A DNA stretch of 17,302 nt from an uncultured Actinomycetes bacterium (GTDB lineage Bacteria > Actinomycetota > Thermoleophilia > Solirubrobacterales > Solirubrobacteraceae): positions 1-17,302 of the forward strand of contig CALAQT010000497.1 in assembly GCA_937888775.1 (NCBI GenBank), in the 5' to 3' direction. How positions within the stretch are numbered: the stretch's first letter is position 1; each line of letters starts with the position of its first letter. Both the position numbers and the translations under genes were made by a program. The notes under the pieces are model-generated. The model saw nothing but the letters and a program-made list of their open reading frames with translations. It did no database searches and was not told the DNA's origin. Shown here piece by piece: positions 6,573 through 13,071 of the stretch.

Positions 6573-7937
6573 ATGACGGATTCCTTCACGAGCACTCTCG
6601 CCGAGCTTGTCGGCCCGCGCCATGTCCTGGTCGACGCGGATCTCCGCGCTCCCTACGAGCGTGACTGGACCGGTCGCTGGCAGGCCGAGTGCCTCGCCGT
6701 GGTGAGCCCCGCCGATGTCGGCGAGGTGGTCGCCGTGGTGCTTGTGTGCGCCGAGCAGGGCGTAGGGATCGTTCCCCAGGGCGGCAACACCGGGCTCGTC
6801 GGCTCCGCGACGCCCCGCCCGGCGGGAACCCAGGTGGTGCTGTCGCTCACGCGCCTGAACGAGCTCGGCGAGGTCGACCCGGCCACGGCGCAGATCTCGG
6901 TCGGGGCGGGGGTGACGCTGGCGGCGCTCCAGCAGCACGCGGCAGCCGCCGGCTGGGCCGCCGGCCTGGATCTGGCGGCGCGCGACAGCGCTACAGTCGG
7001 GGGGCTCGTCGCCTGCAACGCAGGGGGCGTCCGTGCGATTCGCTATGGCACCGCCCGCGCTCGCGTCGGTGGCCTGGAGGCCGTGCTCGGCGATGGCACT
7101 GTCGTGCGTCGTATGTCAGGGCTGCTGAAGGACAACGCCGGTTTCGACATTCCCTCGCTGCTGATCGGTTCGGAGGGCACGCTGGGGGTGATCACCGCGG
7201 TGCGCTGGCGCCTGGTTGCGCGCTTTGACGCGCGGACCGTCGCGCTGATCCCGGTCGACTCGATTGAGGCCGCGGTCCAGATCACCGCCGCGCTGCGGCC
7301 CCGTCTGCAGTCCCTGGAACTGTGCGAGCTGATCACCGCCGCCGGAATGGAGCTAGTGCTTGACCATCTCAAGCGCAAGGCGCCGACACCGCCGGCCTCG
7401 GCGTTCGTGCTGCTGGAGTGCGCCGCGCGGACCGATCCGCTGGAGGAGCTCGCCGATGCGCTCACCGCGCTCGGGGTCGGCGACCGGGCTGTGGTCGCGG
7501 CTGACGCCGACGGGCGTGAGCGCTTGCTGCGCCTGCGTGAGGCCCACGCCGAGGCGATCGCCGCGTCCGGACTGGCCCACAAGCTCGACGTCGGCGTCCC
7601 GATCTCCCGACTGGCCGAGTTCACCACCCGGGTGCCGGATGTCGTCCACGCTGTCGCGCCCGATTCCCGGGTGATCATGTTCGGCCATCTCGGCGACGGC
7701 AACGTCCACGTCAACGTGCTCGGCCCCGAGCCCGATGACGTCAGGGTGGAGACAGCGGTGCTGGAGCTGGCGGCTGAGTGCGACGGAACGATCAGCGCCG
7801 AGCACGGTGTGGGCGTGCAGAAGCCGCGCTACCTGCCGCTCGTACGCTCGGAAGGCGAGCTGTCAGCGATGCGGGCGATCAAGCGAGCACTTGATCCCCA
7901 CGGGATCCTCAACCCCGGCGTGATTTTGGAAGCTTGA
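6573..7937 (+). CDS. GlcD-type FAD-binding 2-hydroxyacid dehydrogenase
   Basis: 454 residues from ATG 6573, normal for the GlcD/D-lactate dehydrogenase/D-2-hydroxyglutarate dehydrogenase group. The FAD-binding PCMH domain shows P-Q-G-G-N-T-G-L-V-G (68-77), then A-T-V-G-G-L-V-A-C-N-A-G-G and L-I-G-S-E-G-T-L-G-V-I-T. The C-terminal FAD-oxidase domain carries F370-G-H-L-G-D-G-N-V-H, with the metal/substrate histidines, and E410-H-G-V-G-x-x-K-x-x-Y-L. The reaction is oxidation of a D-2-hydroxyacid (D-lactate, glycolate or 2-hydroxyglutarate) to the keto acid. Divergence from lutABC suggests D-lactate or glycolate, so the cell could use both lactate isomers, but the substrate is not settled by sequence. 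There is no clear Shine-Dalgarno. Part of the lactate/hydroxyacid island. Confidence 0.9.
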   Translation: MTDSFTSTLAELVGPRHVLVDADLRAPYERDWTGRWQAECLAVVSPADVGEVVAVVLVCAEQGVGIVPQGGNTGLVGSATPRPAGTQVVLSLTRLNELGEVDPATAQISVGAGVTLAALQQHAAAAGWAAGLDLAARDSATVGGLVACNAGGVRAIRYGTARARVGGLEAVLGDGTVVRRMSGLLKDNAGFDIPSLLIGSEGTLGVITAVRWRLVARFDARTVALIPVDSIEAAVQITAALRPRLQSLELCELITAAGMELVLDHLKRKAPTPPASAFVLLECAARTDPLEELADALTALGVGDRAVVAADADGRERLLRLREAHAEAIAASGLAHKLDVGVPISRLAEFTTRVPDVVHAVAPDSRVIMFGHLGDGNVHVNVLGPEPDDVRVETAVLELAAECDGTISAEHGVGVQKPRYLPLVRSEGELSAMRAIKRALDPHGILNPGVILEA

Positions 7938-7964
7938 TTTGTTGTCTGACCCCGATCTTTAGCT

Positions 7965-7986
7965 GCGGCTCGCGGTCGACCGCCGC
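7965..7986. terminator. Hairpin candidate between convergent genes
   Basis: A perfect 12-bp palindrome GCGGTCGACCGC (7972-7983) is flanked by GCGG (7965-7968) and CCGC (7983-7986), so a GC-rich stem with a left-hand bulge can form. It lies between the dehydrogenase stop (7937) and the membrane protein stop (8015). No U-tract. Confidence 0.35.
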
Positions 7987-8014
7987 ACCGCGCGCGGTCC
8001 GATCCGCTGGCGGC

Positions 8015-8479
8015 TCAATGCAGCAGCAAACGCAGGGCGATCACCAGCAGGCCAAGCATCGCGCCGAACGCCGTCTGGGTGACAAATTCGCGTCCGGAGA
8101 GCTCTGCTCGGCGGCCGATCACGATTTCGATCCCGACGATTACGATCGCCGAGGTCCACACGGCGGCGCCCACGGCGGCGCCCAGCGACGCGCCCGCGAC
8201 CCACCAGATCACCAGCACGATCAGCGGGATCGCGGCGCCGACCAGCACCGCCAGCTCGTGCCGGGCCGCCTCAGCGAAGCCGTCAAGGGAGAACGGCTTG
8301 GCGTGCTCAAGCCGGCGGTCGACGAACTCCGAGTAAGAATGCGCGAGCCAGTAGAGCAGCAACGTAATCGCTACGGCGAATACGGTCTCGACGTAGGTCT
8401 CCTGACGGGCGCTCTCGGCGGCCAGCAGCGCCCCGACCGCAATCGTGCCGTACACGAGACGACCGGGATTGTTGGGCAT
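8015..8479 (-). CDS. Multi-pass membrane protein of unknown function
   Basis: Start taken at ATG 8479 (M-P-N-N-P-G-R-L-V-Y-G), giving 154 residues; a longer frame to 8554 adds an Arg-rich, non-conserved-looking tail. Four or five hydrophobic segments are visible: about residues 9-23, 32-49, 77-98, 102-124 and 135-153. Between the second and third is a conserved-looking motif, A-H-S-Y-S-E-F-V-D-R-R-L-E. No catalytic or transport signature is recognisable. It follows the PRC-barrel gene on the same strand after about 100 nt and may be read with it, though TAGGAT (TAnnnT type) about 50 nt upstream could provide its own promoter. Confidence 0.7.
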   Translation of the reverse strand: MPNNPGRLVYGTIAVGALLAAESARQETYVETVFAVAITLLLYWLAHSYSEFVDRRLEHAKPFSLDGFAEAARHELAVLVGAAIPLIVLVIWWVAGASLGAAVGAAVWTSAIVIVGIEIVIGRRAELSGREFVTQTAFGAMLGLLVIALRLLLH

Positions 8480-8582
8480 CGAGTCATTCTGGAGCCGGCA
8501 CCGGACGCCCGTGGACACGGCGTTGCGGATCCTATCGCCGCGTCTAGCCACCACGGCGAGGCACGAGCCCGGCTATTGGCTG

Positions 8583-9260
8583 TCAGGTTGACCAGCGATG
8601 AACAGGGACCGACTTCAGATCCGCGACCTGCTCCTTTGACAGGCTCAGCTTGACCTCGTCGTTCTCGATGCTCGCGACGGCTTTGATCGGGATCGTGATC
8701 TCGTGCTTGCCCCATAGGTGGCCCTGCTCGAGGACTAGATGCGTGATCAGTTCCTCACTGTCGACGACGAACCCGTCGACATGTCCCAGGCGGTGATCGT
8801 CGCTGGAGATCACCGCGCTCGCGCGGCGTACCTCGATCTTGTCCTTCGGGACGCGGTCGTATATCTCGGTGACGTACTCGTCAAGACCGAGCGGCTCGAG
8901 TCCGGTTCCAAGACCGCCCGACGCGAAGCTTCCGAAGTACGGCCACGCGAGCATGTCCTCGATCCCGACCTCCCAGTCGGGATCTTCGACGGGAACCTCG
9001 CCGAGGCGCAGATAAGCTGACTTCTGGAGCGGCTCGAGCCCGCTGACCTCGGCAACCGTGTAGTCCAGCAAGATCTCAGCGTCCGATGGCACTCGCGCGT
9101 GCGCCCGGTCGACCGGCACAAGTCGCGCGAGGTCGTGGCGATTGTGGGGCTGCACGACCAGATGGGTCACCCGCCGCTTGAGCGGATCGACAATGACGTC
9201 CGCCAGTTCGCCGTAGACCCCATCAGCGCAGTGGACCGCGTTACCCAGATGTAGTCGCAC
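8583..9260 (-). CDS. Tandem PRC-barrel domain protein
   Basis: 225 residues from GTG 9260. The first PRC-barrel (about 1-72) opens L-G-N-A-V-H-C-A-D-G-V-Y-G-E-L-A-D-V-I-V-D and continues R-R-V-T-H-L-V-V. A second (about 138-215) has V-I-S-S-D-D-H-R-L-G-H-V-D-G-F-V-V-D, then E-L-I-T-H-L-V-L-E-Q-G-H-L-W-G-K-H-E-I-T-I-P. The linker is acidic and Gly-rich. PRC-barrels occur in RimM and photosynthetic reaction-centre H subunits and usually mediate binding to RNA-protein or protein partners. Stand-alone tandem forms are common in actinobacteria and have no established function. Start support is modest: there is no good Shine-Dalgarno. It precedes a membrane protein gene on the same strand. Confidence 0.85.
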   Translation of the reverse strand: MRLHLGNAVHCADGVYGELADVIVDPLKRRVTHLVVQPHNRHDLARLVPVDRAHARVPSDAEILLDYTVAEVSGLEPLQKSAYLRLGEVPVEDPDWEVGIEDMLAWPYFGSFASGGLGTGLEPLGLDEYVTEIYDRVPKDKIEVRRASAVISSDDHRLGHVDGFVVDSEELITHLVLEQGHLWGKHEITIPIKAVASIENDEVKLSLSKEQVADLKSVPVHRWST

Positions 9261-9311
9261 TACGGATGGCCTGTGGCGCAGTCGAGCATCTTCGCAACGA
9301 TAATCGCTGTG

Positions 9312-9556
9312 CTAAATGTTGGGTCTAAGCTCGGGCTTCGGCCGCGGCCGCTTGCGGCCCCATTCCGCTCGCAGCACGCGCAGCGCGTTTCCGCTGCAGA
9401 TCTTCTCGGCATCCACGTCTCCGTAACGCGCGCGCAGCTCCTTCTGTAGCTCGCCCATCCGCCCATGTGCTCAAGGCCTGGTAGCGCAGGCTTGATTTAC
9501 CCATCGAGATCTGACCCGATCGCGATGTTGTCGTAGGTCCCAGGTAGCCGCGTCAT
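9312..9556 (-). pseudogene. Relic: C-terminal end of an M19 (renal/membrane) dipeptidase
   Basis: Reading leftward from 9556, one frame gives G-T-Y-D-N-I-A-I-G-S-D-L-D-G, then a TAA, then I-K-P-A-L-P-G-L-E-H-M-G. The adjacent frame continues R-M-G-E-L-Q-K-E-L-R-A-R-Y-G-D-V-D and A-E-K-I-C-S-G-N-A-L-R-V-L-R-A-E-W-G to a TAG at 9312. Together these match the conserved C-terminus of M19 dipeptidases (G-S-D-x-D-G metal-site region and the S-G-N-A-L-R-V-L-R end). Damage is threefold: a nonsense codon where F or Y is expected before I-K-P, a one-base loss in a G run near 9459-9466, and loss of the N-terminal three quarters. The remaining start overlaps the stop of the upstream papain-fold gene as ATGA. 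This explains the otherwise empty 9261-9552 interval. Confidence 0.8.
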
Positions 9557-10161
9557 CGCACCGCGACCTCTGTGGCGAGGGCGTATGGCGAAACGAGCGC
9601 GATCCGGTCGCCGCTCCAGAACCGCCCCGGGTCATACGAGCTCGCCGGCCGCGCGGGGTCAAGCAGACCCATGTGCTGGTAGGTCGTGGCGACGAGCTCG
9701 GCGCAGAAGACTGTCTCCAGCGACGACGACCGGCGCACCCGCCCCTTGAGCCACCGCCGCAGCAGCCCGAGTGTGCTGGGAAACGGCCGGCCGTCGAAGC
9801 GGTCGATGACCTCCATCAGCCGGTCCTCGTGGTAGCGATCGATCGTGCCCTGAAGCTGGCGCATCCAGGCCCTCTGGTGATAGCGCGAGTTCCAGGTCGT
9901 GACGGCCTCGGCGAGCAGGTGAAGCTGCACGCCTCGTTGCCGCTCGCCGGTCCATACGTCGGGTAGCGACCGGCCGAGCTCGGCGTGCCAGAGCAGCGGG
10001 GGCAGGTCGTCGATTGCGACCACCATGCCGACGTGGTTGACCGGACTGTTGGTGGCGGCACGGATCGTCCGGTCACCGAGCGAGGTGCCGCGAAACAGCC
10101 AGATGTCGCCCGTCGACGCCGCCGCGACAGCGTCCGCAAGAGCCAGGACCGTGTCGTTCAC
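9553..10161 (-). CDS. Permuted papain-fold (YiiX / NlpC-P60-like) hydrolase
   Basis: 202 residues from GTG 10161. The order of motifs is that of circularly permuted NlpC/P60 (YiiX, LRAT-like) proteins: an N-terminal G-D-I-W-L-F-R-G-T segment, the catalytic-type histidine H43 in S-P-V-N-H-V-G-M-V-V, and the nucleophile-type cysteine C153 late in the chain in V-F-C-A-E-L-V-A-T-T-Y. Members are cysteine peptidases, amidases or acyl/thioester hydrolases. No signal peptide is seen, so a cytoplasmic role on lipid or peptide amides is possible; the substrate is unknown. The GTG lies 24 bp from the start of a divergent one-helix protein. Its TGA stop overlaps the first codon of the dipeptidase relic. 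Confidence 0.78.
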   Translation of the reverse strand: MNDTVLALADAVAAASTGDIWLFRGTSLGDRTIRAATNSPVNHVGMVVAIDDLPPLLWHAELGRSLPDVWTGERQRGVQLHLLAEAVTTWNSRYHQRAWMRQLQGTIDRYHEDRLMEVIDRFDGRPFPSTLGLLRRWLKGRVRRSSSLETVFCAELVATTYQHMGLLDPARPASSYDPGRFWSGDRIALVSPYALATEVAVR

Positions 10162-10169
10162 CGCCCTAA

Positions 10170-10176
10170 TAACCTA
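10170..10176. promoter_or_regulatory. Overlapping divergent -10 boxes (putative bidirectional promoter)
   Basis: TAACCT (plus, 10170-10175) and TAGGTT (minus, 10176-10171) are TAnnnT hexamers sharing five base pairs. Each lies 9-10 nt before a start codon (ATG 10186, GTG 10161). With only 24 bp between the two starts, this AT-rich patch (10167-10172 is TAATAA) is the only obvious place for both promoters. No -35 matches on either side. Confidence 0.35.
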
Positions 10177-10185
10177 CGCGAACCG

Positions 10186-10425
10186 ATGCGTGTGCCCTGG
10201 AAACTCGTCGGCCTCGCCGGCCTCGCCGGCGTCGCCGCCACCGGCGTCGTGGTAGCCCGCAAGCGCCGCGCCCAGCACGACTACGAGCCCGACGAGCTGC
10301 GCGAGCGGCTTCATCGCCGGCTCGCCGACGTCTCCGCTCACCGCGCTGAGGCCGCGGTGGGGCCGGCCACTGTCGCGTACACCGAGACATTCGAGAATCA
10401 GGCACCTCCGAAGCCGCCCCGGTAG
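10186..10425 (+). CDS. 79-residue single-pass membrane protein
   Basis: ATG 10186 gives M-R-V-P-W-K followed by one hydrophobic Gly/Ala/Val helix (about residues 7-24), a basic stop (A-R-K-R-R-A) and a soluble tail with E-P-D-E-L-R-E-R-L-H-R-R-L and a Pro-rich end. The basic flank predicts the tail in the cytoplasm. The helix is GxxxG-like (G-L-A-G-L-A-G-V), which often supports helix packing. No family is recognised. It is divergent from the papain-fold gene, with which it may share a promoter, and is followed 5 nt after its stop by a strong hairpin. Confidence 0.65.
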   Translation: MRVPWKLVGLAGLAGVAATGVVVARKRRAQHDYEPDELRERLHRRLADVSAHRAEAAVGPATVAYTETFENQAPPKPPR

Positions 10426-10429
10426 CGAT

Positions 10430-10466
10430 CGGCTTCGAGGCAGATTGCCACTGCCTGCAATAGCCG
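10430..10466. terminator. Nested hairpin between convergent genes
   Basis: CGGCT (10430-10434) pairs with AGCCG (10462-10466), enclosing AGGCAG (10438-10443) paired with CTGCCT (10451-10456) around a 7-nt loop. It begins 5 nt after the stop of the 79-residue gene and lies about 40 nt beyond the stop of the facing AhpD-like gene. No U-tract; likely a bidirectional terminator. Confidence 0.5.
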
Positions 10467-10507
10467 AGCGGCGACGCGTGAGAGAGCACGGGAGCCGGCC
10501 CCCCGCG

Positions 10508-11110
10508 TCAGTTCGGACGGGCCTGGCCGCTGTATTGCGCGTTGGGCAGCATGTTGGTGGCCATCGCCATACGGTTGGTCAGGTTGTACATCGCGCTGAG
10601 CTCGGCGACGTCCCACGCCTCCTCGAGCGTCAGACCGACATCGAGCAGCGCCTGAAGGTCGGCGCGCATGACCTCGCGCGGCTGCAGGGTGAGCTTCTCG
10701 GCGTAGGTGCAGATGGCGATCCGCCGCGGATCGAGTCCCGCTCGGCGCCAGTCATACGACACACGCTCGCCGAGCACCGGGTCGCCGAGCTCCTCGCGCA
10801 GGGCCGCCCCGTGGGCGACCAGGCAGTACAGGCAGCCGTTGGCCGCGCTGACGACGACGGCGATCATCTCCCGATCGGCAGCGCTGAGCTGATCGGTGGG
10901 CTGATGCAGCTGGCGATAGTGGGCGAACCAGGCGCTCAGACGCTGCGGGCGAAAGGCGTAGACGCGAAAGACGTTCGGCACGAAGCCCAGTCGCTCGCGC
11001 GCCTTGGCGAACAGACCCCTCAGATCGGACGGCAGATCGGCCTCGTCGGGGACTGGAAACCATGAGCCGGTGTCGCGGGCGCTGTCGTTGGTCGGGGTGG
11101 TGTGGGACAT
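10508..11110 (-). CDS. AhpD/CMD-family peroxidase-related enzyme
   Basis: Start taken at ATG 11110 (M-S-H-T-T-P-T-N-D), giving 200 residues; the frame stays open further upstream but enters the divergent promoter region. The carboxymuconolactone decarboxylase/AhpD active site is clear: C93-L-Y-C96-L-V-A-H100, preceded by S-A-A-N-G. Downstream are a second conserved helix region (Y-A-E-K-L-T-L-Q-P) and N-L-T-N-R-M-A. The pattern matches the 'uncharacterised peroxidase-related' subgroup: CxxC alkyl-hydroperoxidase-like enzymes thought to reduce peroxides through the cysteine pair with a histidine relay. The physiological electron donor is unknown. It is divergent from the patatin gene, with 53 bp between the starts. 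Confidence 0.88.
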   Translation of the reverse strand: MSHTTPTNDSARDTGSWFPVPDEADLPSDLRGLFAKARERLGFVPNVFRVYAFRPQRLSAWFAHYRQLHQPTDQLSAADREMIAVVVSAANGCLYCLVAHGAALREELGDPVLGERVSYDWRRAGLDPRRIAICTYAEKLTLQPREVMRADLQALLDVGLTLEEAWDVAELSAMYNLTNRMAMATNMLPNAQYSGQARPN

Positions 11111-11126
11111 GGGCAGGGTTCGTGAA

Positions 11127-11155
11127 TTGTCGCGCCTTGCGCGGCCGCGTAGGCT
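11127..11155 (+). promoter_or_regulatory. Putative promoter of the patatin gene (leaderless type)
   Basis: TTGTCG (11127-11132) is followed after exactly 17 nt by TAGGCT (11150-11155), which lies 8 nt before GTG 11164. The spacing places transcription at or next to the start codon, explaining the lack of a Shine-Dalgarno. Confidence 0.45.
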
Positions 11156-11163
11156 CCCCGACG

Positions 11164-12363
11164 GTGACCAGGCGTAACACAGGGGATCCGGTCGCGCTCG
11201 TACTCGCCGGCGGTGGTGCGCGCGGCGCCTACGAAGCCGGCGCGCTTTCGGTTCTGCTGCCTGTGCTTGAAGAGCGCGGTGAGCGTCCGCGGATCCTGAT
11301 CGGCACAAGCGTGGGCGCTTTGAACGTCAGCTTCCTGGCTGCGAACGCGCATCTGCCCACGAGCGAGCTGATAGCGGCCGCGCTCGCGATTTGGCGCTCG
11401 GTCACGTGGCGCGAATTCGCGGGGCGGATCCTCTCAGCAGGATCGCTGCTGCGTCTCGGCGGATACGCCGGCGAGGTGCTCGGTGTGCCCGGCGCGCGCT
11501 TGGAGTCGCTGCTTGACCCCGAGCCGCTCCGGGCGACGCTGCGCGAACAAGTCGACTTCGAACAACTTGAGGACAACGTCAAGGCTGGGCGGCTGGACGC
11601 GGCCGGCGTTGTCGCCACCTCGGCGCTGACCAGTCGCTCGGTCGTCTTTCACAGCGGCGTTGTCTCGCCGCCTCCGGACCACCGGCGTGGTATTGACTAC
11701 GTCGCGACACGGCTCGGCGAGGAGCATGTACTGGCCTCGGCGGCGATCCCGGTGATCTTCCCGGCCGTCGAAGTGAAGCGGCCAGAAGTCGCGCGGGGCT
11801 GGTACTTCGATGGTGGAACGCGTCTGAACACGCCGATCAAACCGGCGCTGGAGTTCGGAGCCGGGCGCGTTGTCGTGATCGCGCTCAACTCACTGGACCC
11901 TGGACCGCCACAGCTGGCTGGCGAGGAGCGACCGGACGCTCTCGAGGGCGCCGGCCAGATCCTGCTCGGCCTCCTCGGCGACCAGCTCACTGCCGACGTC
12001 CTGACCCTGGCTGGCATCAACGATCTGGTCGCTCCGCCCGGCGGTCTGATCGGCGCAGCGAAGCGCCTGGTTCCTTACATCGTGGTCGCGCCCGCGGAGC
12101 GCAATGCGATCGGCCAATGCGCATTGCGCGTATTCCGCCAGCACTACAGCGGTCCGCTGGAGGCGATCCGCTCACCAGACATCGCGCTGCTGGCCAGGCT
12201 CATCGCGGGCGGAACCGACGCGCAGCACGCCGAGCTGCTCAGCTTTCTGCTGTTTGCGCCGGAATTCTCCCAGGCACTCATCGAGCTTGGCCAAGAAGAT
12301 GCGCGCCGCTGGATCAACCAGACGCACGACCTTGACGGGCTCTGGCAAATCGGGCAGATCTAG
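11164..12363 (+). CDS. Patatin-like phospholipase / acyl hydrolase
   Basis: 399 residues from GTG 11164. Three patatin signatures are present in order: the oxyanion-hole loop G16-G-G-A-R-G21-A-Y-E-A-G, the nucleophile elbow G47-T-S49-V-G-A-L-N, and the catalytic aspartate D216-G-G in W-Y-F-D-G-G-T. The enzyme should cleave acyl esters of phospholipids or other lipids with a Ser/Asp dyad. There is no signal peptide, so it probably acts from the cytoplasm. The C-terminal 180 residues, after the patatin core, carry no domain I recognise. The start is supported by a 17-nt-spaced promoter ending 8 nt upstream. It is divergent from the AhpD-like gene and ends facing a cupin gene across two hairpins. 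Confidence 0.92.
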   Translation: MTRRNTGDPVALVLAGGGARGAYEAGALSVLLPVLEERGERPRILIGTSVGALNVSFLAANAHLPTSELIAAALAIWRSVTWREFAGRILSAGSLLRLGGYAGEVLGVPGARLESLLDPEPLRATLREQVDFEQLEDNVKAGRLDAAGVVATSALTSRSVVFHSGVVSPPPDHRRGIDYVATRLGEEHVLASAAIPVIFPAVEVKRPEVARGWYFDGGTRLNTPIKPALEFGAGRVVVIALNSLDPGPPQLAGEERPDALEGAGQILLGLLGDQLTADVLTLAGINDLVAPPGGLIGAAKRLVPYIVVAPAERNAIGQCALRVFRQHYSGPLEAIRSPDIALLARLIAGGTDAQHAELLSFLLFAPEFSQALIELGQEDARRWINQTHDLDGLWQIGQI

Positions 12364-12388
12364 ATCCGCCCGCGCGCCGGCAACGTTA

Positions 12389-12426
12389 CGGTTCTCGGCG
12401 GGCGTTTTGTCGCCCGCCGAGAACCG
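12389..12426. terminator. Perfect 16-bp hairpin after the patatin gene
   Basis: CGGTTCTCGGCGGGCG (12389-12404) is followed by the 6-nt loop TTTTGT and by its exact reverse complement (12411-12426). It lies 25 nt after the patatin stop. There is no U-tract beyond the stem; the stability alone makes it a good bidirectional terminator for the convergent pair. Confidence 0.65.
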
Positions 12427-12428
12427 AT

Positions 12429-12468
12429 CTAGTGCCTCCCGCCGTAAGTACGGCGGGAAAGCACCTAG
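12429..12468. terminator. Second hairpin, overlapping the cupin stop codon
   Basis: TCCCGCCGTA (12437-12446) and TACGGCGGGA (12449-12458) are perfect complements (8-9 bp stem with an AAGT loop), extended by CTAGTGC pairing with GCACCTAG with one bulge. The outer right arm contains the TAG stop (12467-12465) of the cupin. Two nt separate it from the first hairpin. Confidence 0.6.
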
Positions 12469-12851
12469 CCGGGGAGCGGCGCGCCCTTCTCGGTAAATGC
12501 CGGAGGCGAGTAGGGTTTGCCGGGGGTCGCTCCGATGGCGAGCAGCTGTACCGGTTCATCATCGGTGGTGATCTTGCGTCTGACCCCGGGGCCCACGCGA
12601 GCGAACACACCGGGCTGGAGTCGGTGTGTCTGACCTTCCGCGTGCAGCGTGGCCGAGCCGGAGAGTGCCGTGTAGACCTCCTCCTGTCCGTCCGCTGCGT
12701 GATCGTGCTCGGGGAAGTGCTCGAAATGTGGCGGGAAGTTCTCGACTTGCATTCCGAACGACGTCACGCCCAAGCTTGCGCGCGCGCGGCAAAAGCCACC
12801 GCCGTTGGGGGAATCAAACTCCTCGACCCGCTTGATTGAGACATCCGACAT
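12465..12851 (-). CDS. Small cupin-domain protein
   Basis: 128 residues. The ATG at 12851 has an excellent GGAGG site 7 nt upstream, the best ribosome site in the window. A conserved cupin fold is visible: metal-type ligands H49 and H51 in F-P-E-H-D-H, a following E-E-V-Y (E57/E58) and S-G-S-A-T-L, then the second motif region Q-P-G-V-F-A-R-V-G-P-G-V-R-R. The second motif lacks the usual histidine (Arg instead), as in many single-domain cupins. The fold suggests an isomerase, a dioxygenase or a sugar/small-ligand sensor, but the substrate cannot be told. It is convergent with the patatin gene; its stop lies inside a hairpin. Next on the other side is a GNAT scrap in the opposite direction. 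Confidence 0.85.
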   Translation of the reverse strand: MSDVSIKRVEEFDSPNGGGFCRARASLGVTSFGMQVENFPPHFEHFPEHDHAADGQEEVYTALSGSATLHAEGQTHRLQPGVFARVGPGVRRKITTDDEPVQLLAIGATPGKPYSPPAFTEKGAPLPG

Positions 12852-12942
12852 CGGCTTTCCTCCAGGTGCTCGAATGATGCTGTCGCTGATACGACGAACG
12901 GAAGTCTGTCAAGGGGACAGCAAGCCGGCGCCGTGGCCCAAA

Positions 12943-13071
12943 ATGGTCTCGGATGATCGAGATGCGGACGGTCGACCCGTCACGATGTACCGCTCGGCCG
13001 GATACGTCGAGGTGCCCGCATTCGACGACGAGCCGTTCGCAGAGCACTGGTTCGAAAAGCGCCTCATTTGA
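12943..13071 (+). pseudogene. Relic: C-terminal end of a GNAT acetyltransferase
   Basis: The open frame ends M-Y-R-S-A-G-Y-V-E-V-P-A-F-D-D-E-P-F-A-E, then H-W-F-E-K-R-L-I and TGA. This is the characteristic C-terminus of a group of small GNAT N-acetyltransferases (Y-R-S-x-G-Y-x-x-V-P-x-F-x-x-x-P-Y-A-x-x-W-F-E-K). The acetyl-CoA-binding core (R/Q-x-x-G-x-G/A) is absent: upstream sequence in any plus frame does not resemble it, and the gene would run into the cupin promoter. A 42-residue protein from ATG 12943 is possible but would not be an enzyme. The TGA is directly followed by the GTG of the M14 gene (TGAGTG). Confidence 0.65.

Noticed and set aside
7934..8653. Plus-strand frame of 239 codons over the membrane protein gene
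   Set aside because: Shadow of the minus-strand membrane and PRC genes; the composition is His/Arg/Gln-rich with no motif.
9260..9466. 68-residue minus-strand open frame
   Set aside because: The conserved peptide of the M19 relic is in a neighbouring frame ending at 9312; this frame is its shadow.
10445..11065. Plus-strand frame opposite the AhpD-like gene
   Set aside because: Antisense to a gene with a clear CxxC-H active site; no domain in the shadow.
11164..12363. Patatin as a CapV-type CBASS effector
   Set aside because: No CD-NTase, Cap2/Cap3 or other defence partner lies nearby; neighbours are metabolic genes.
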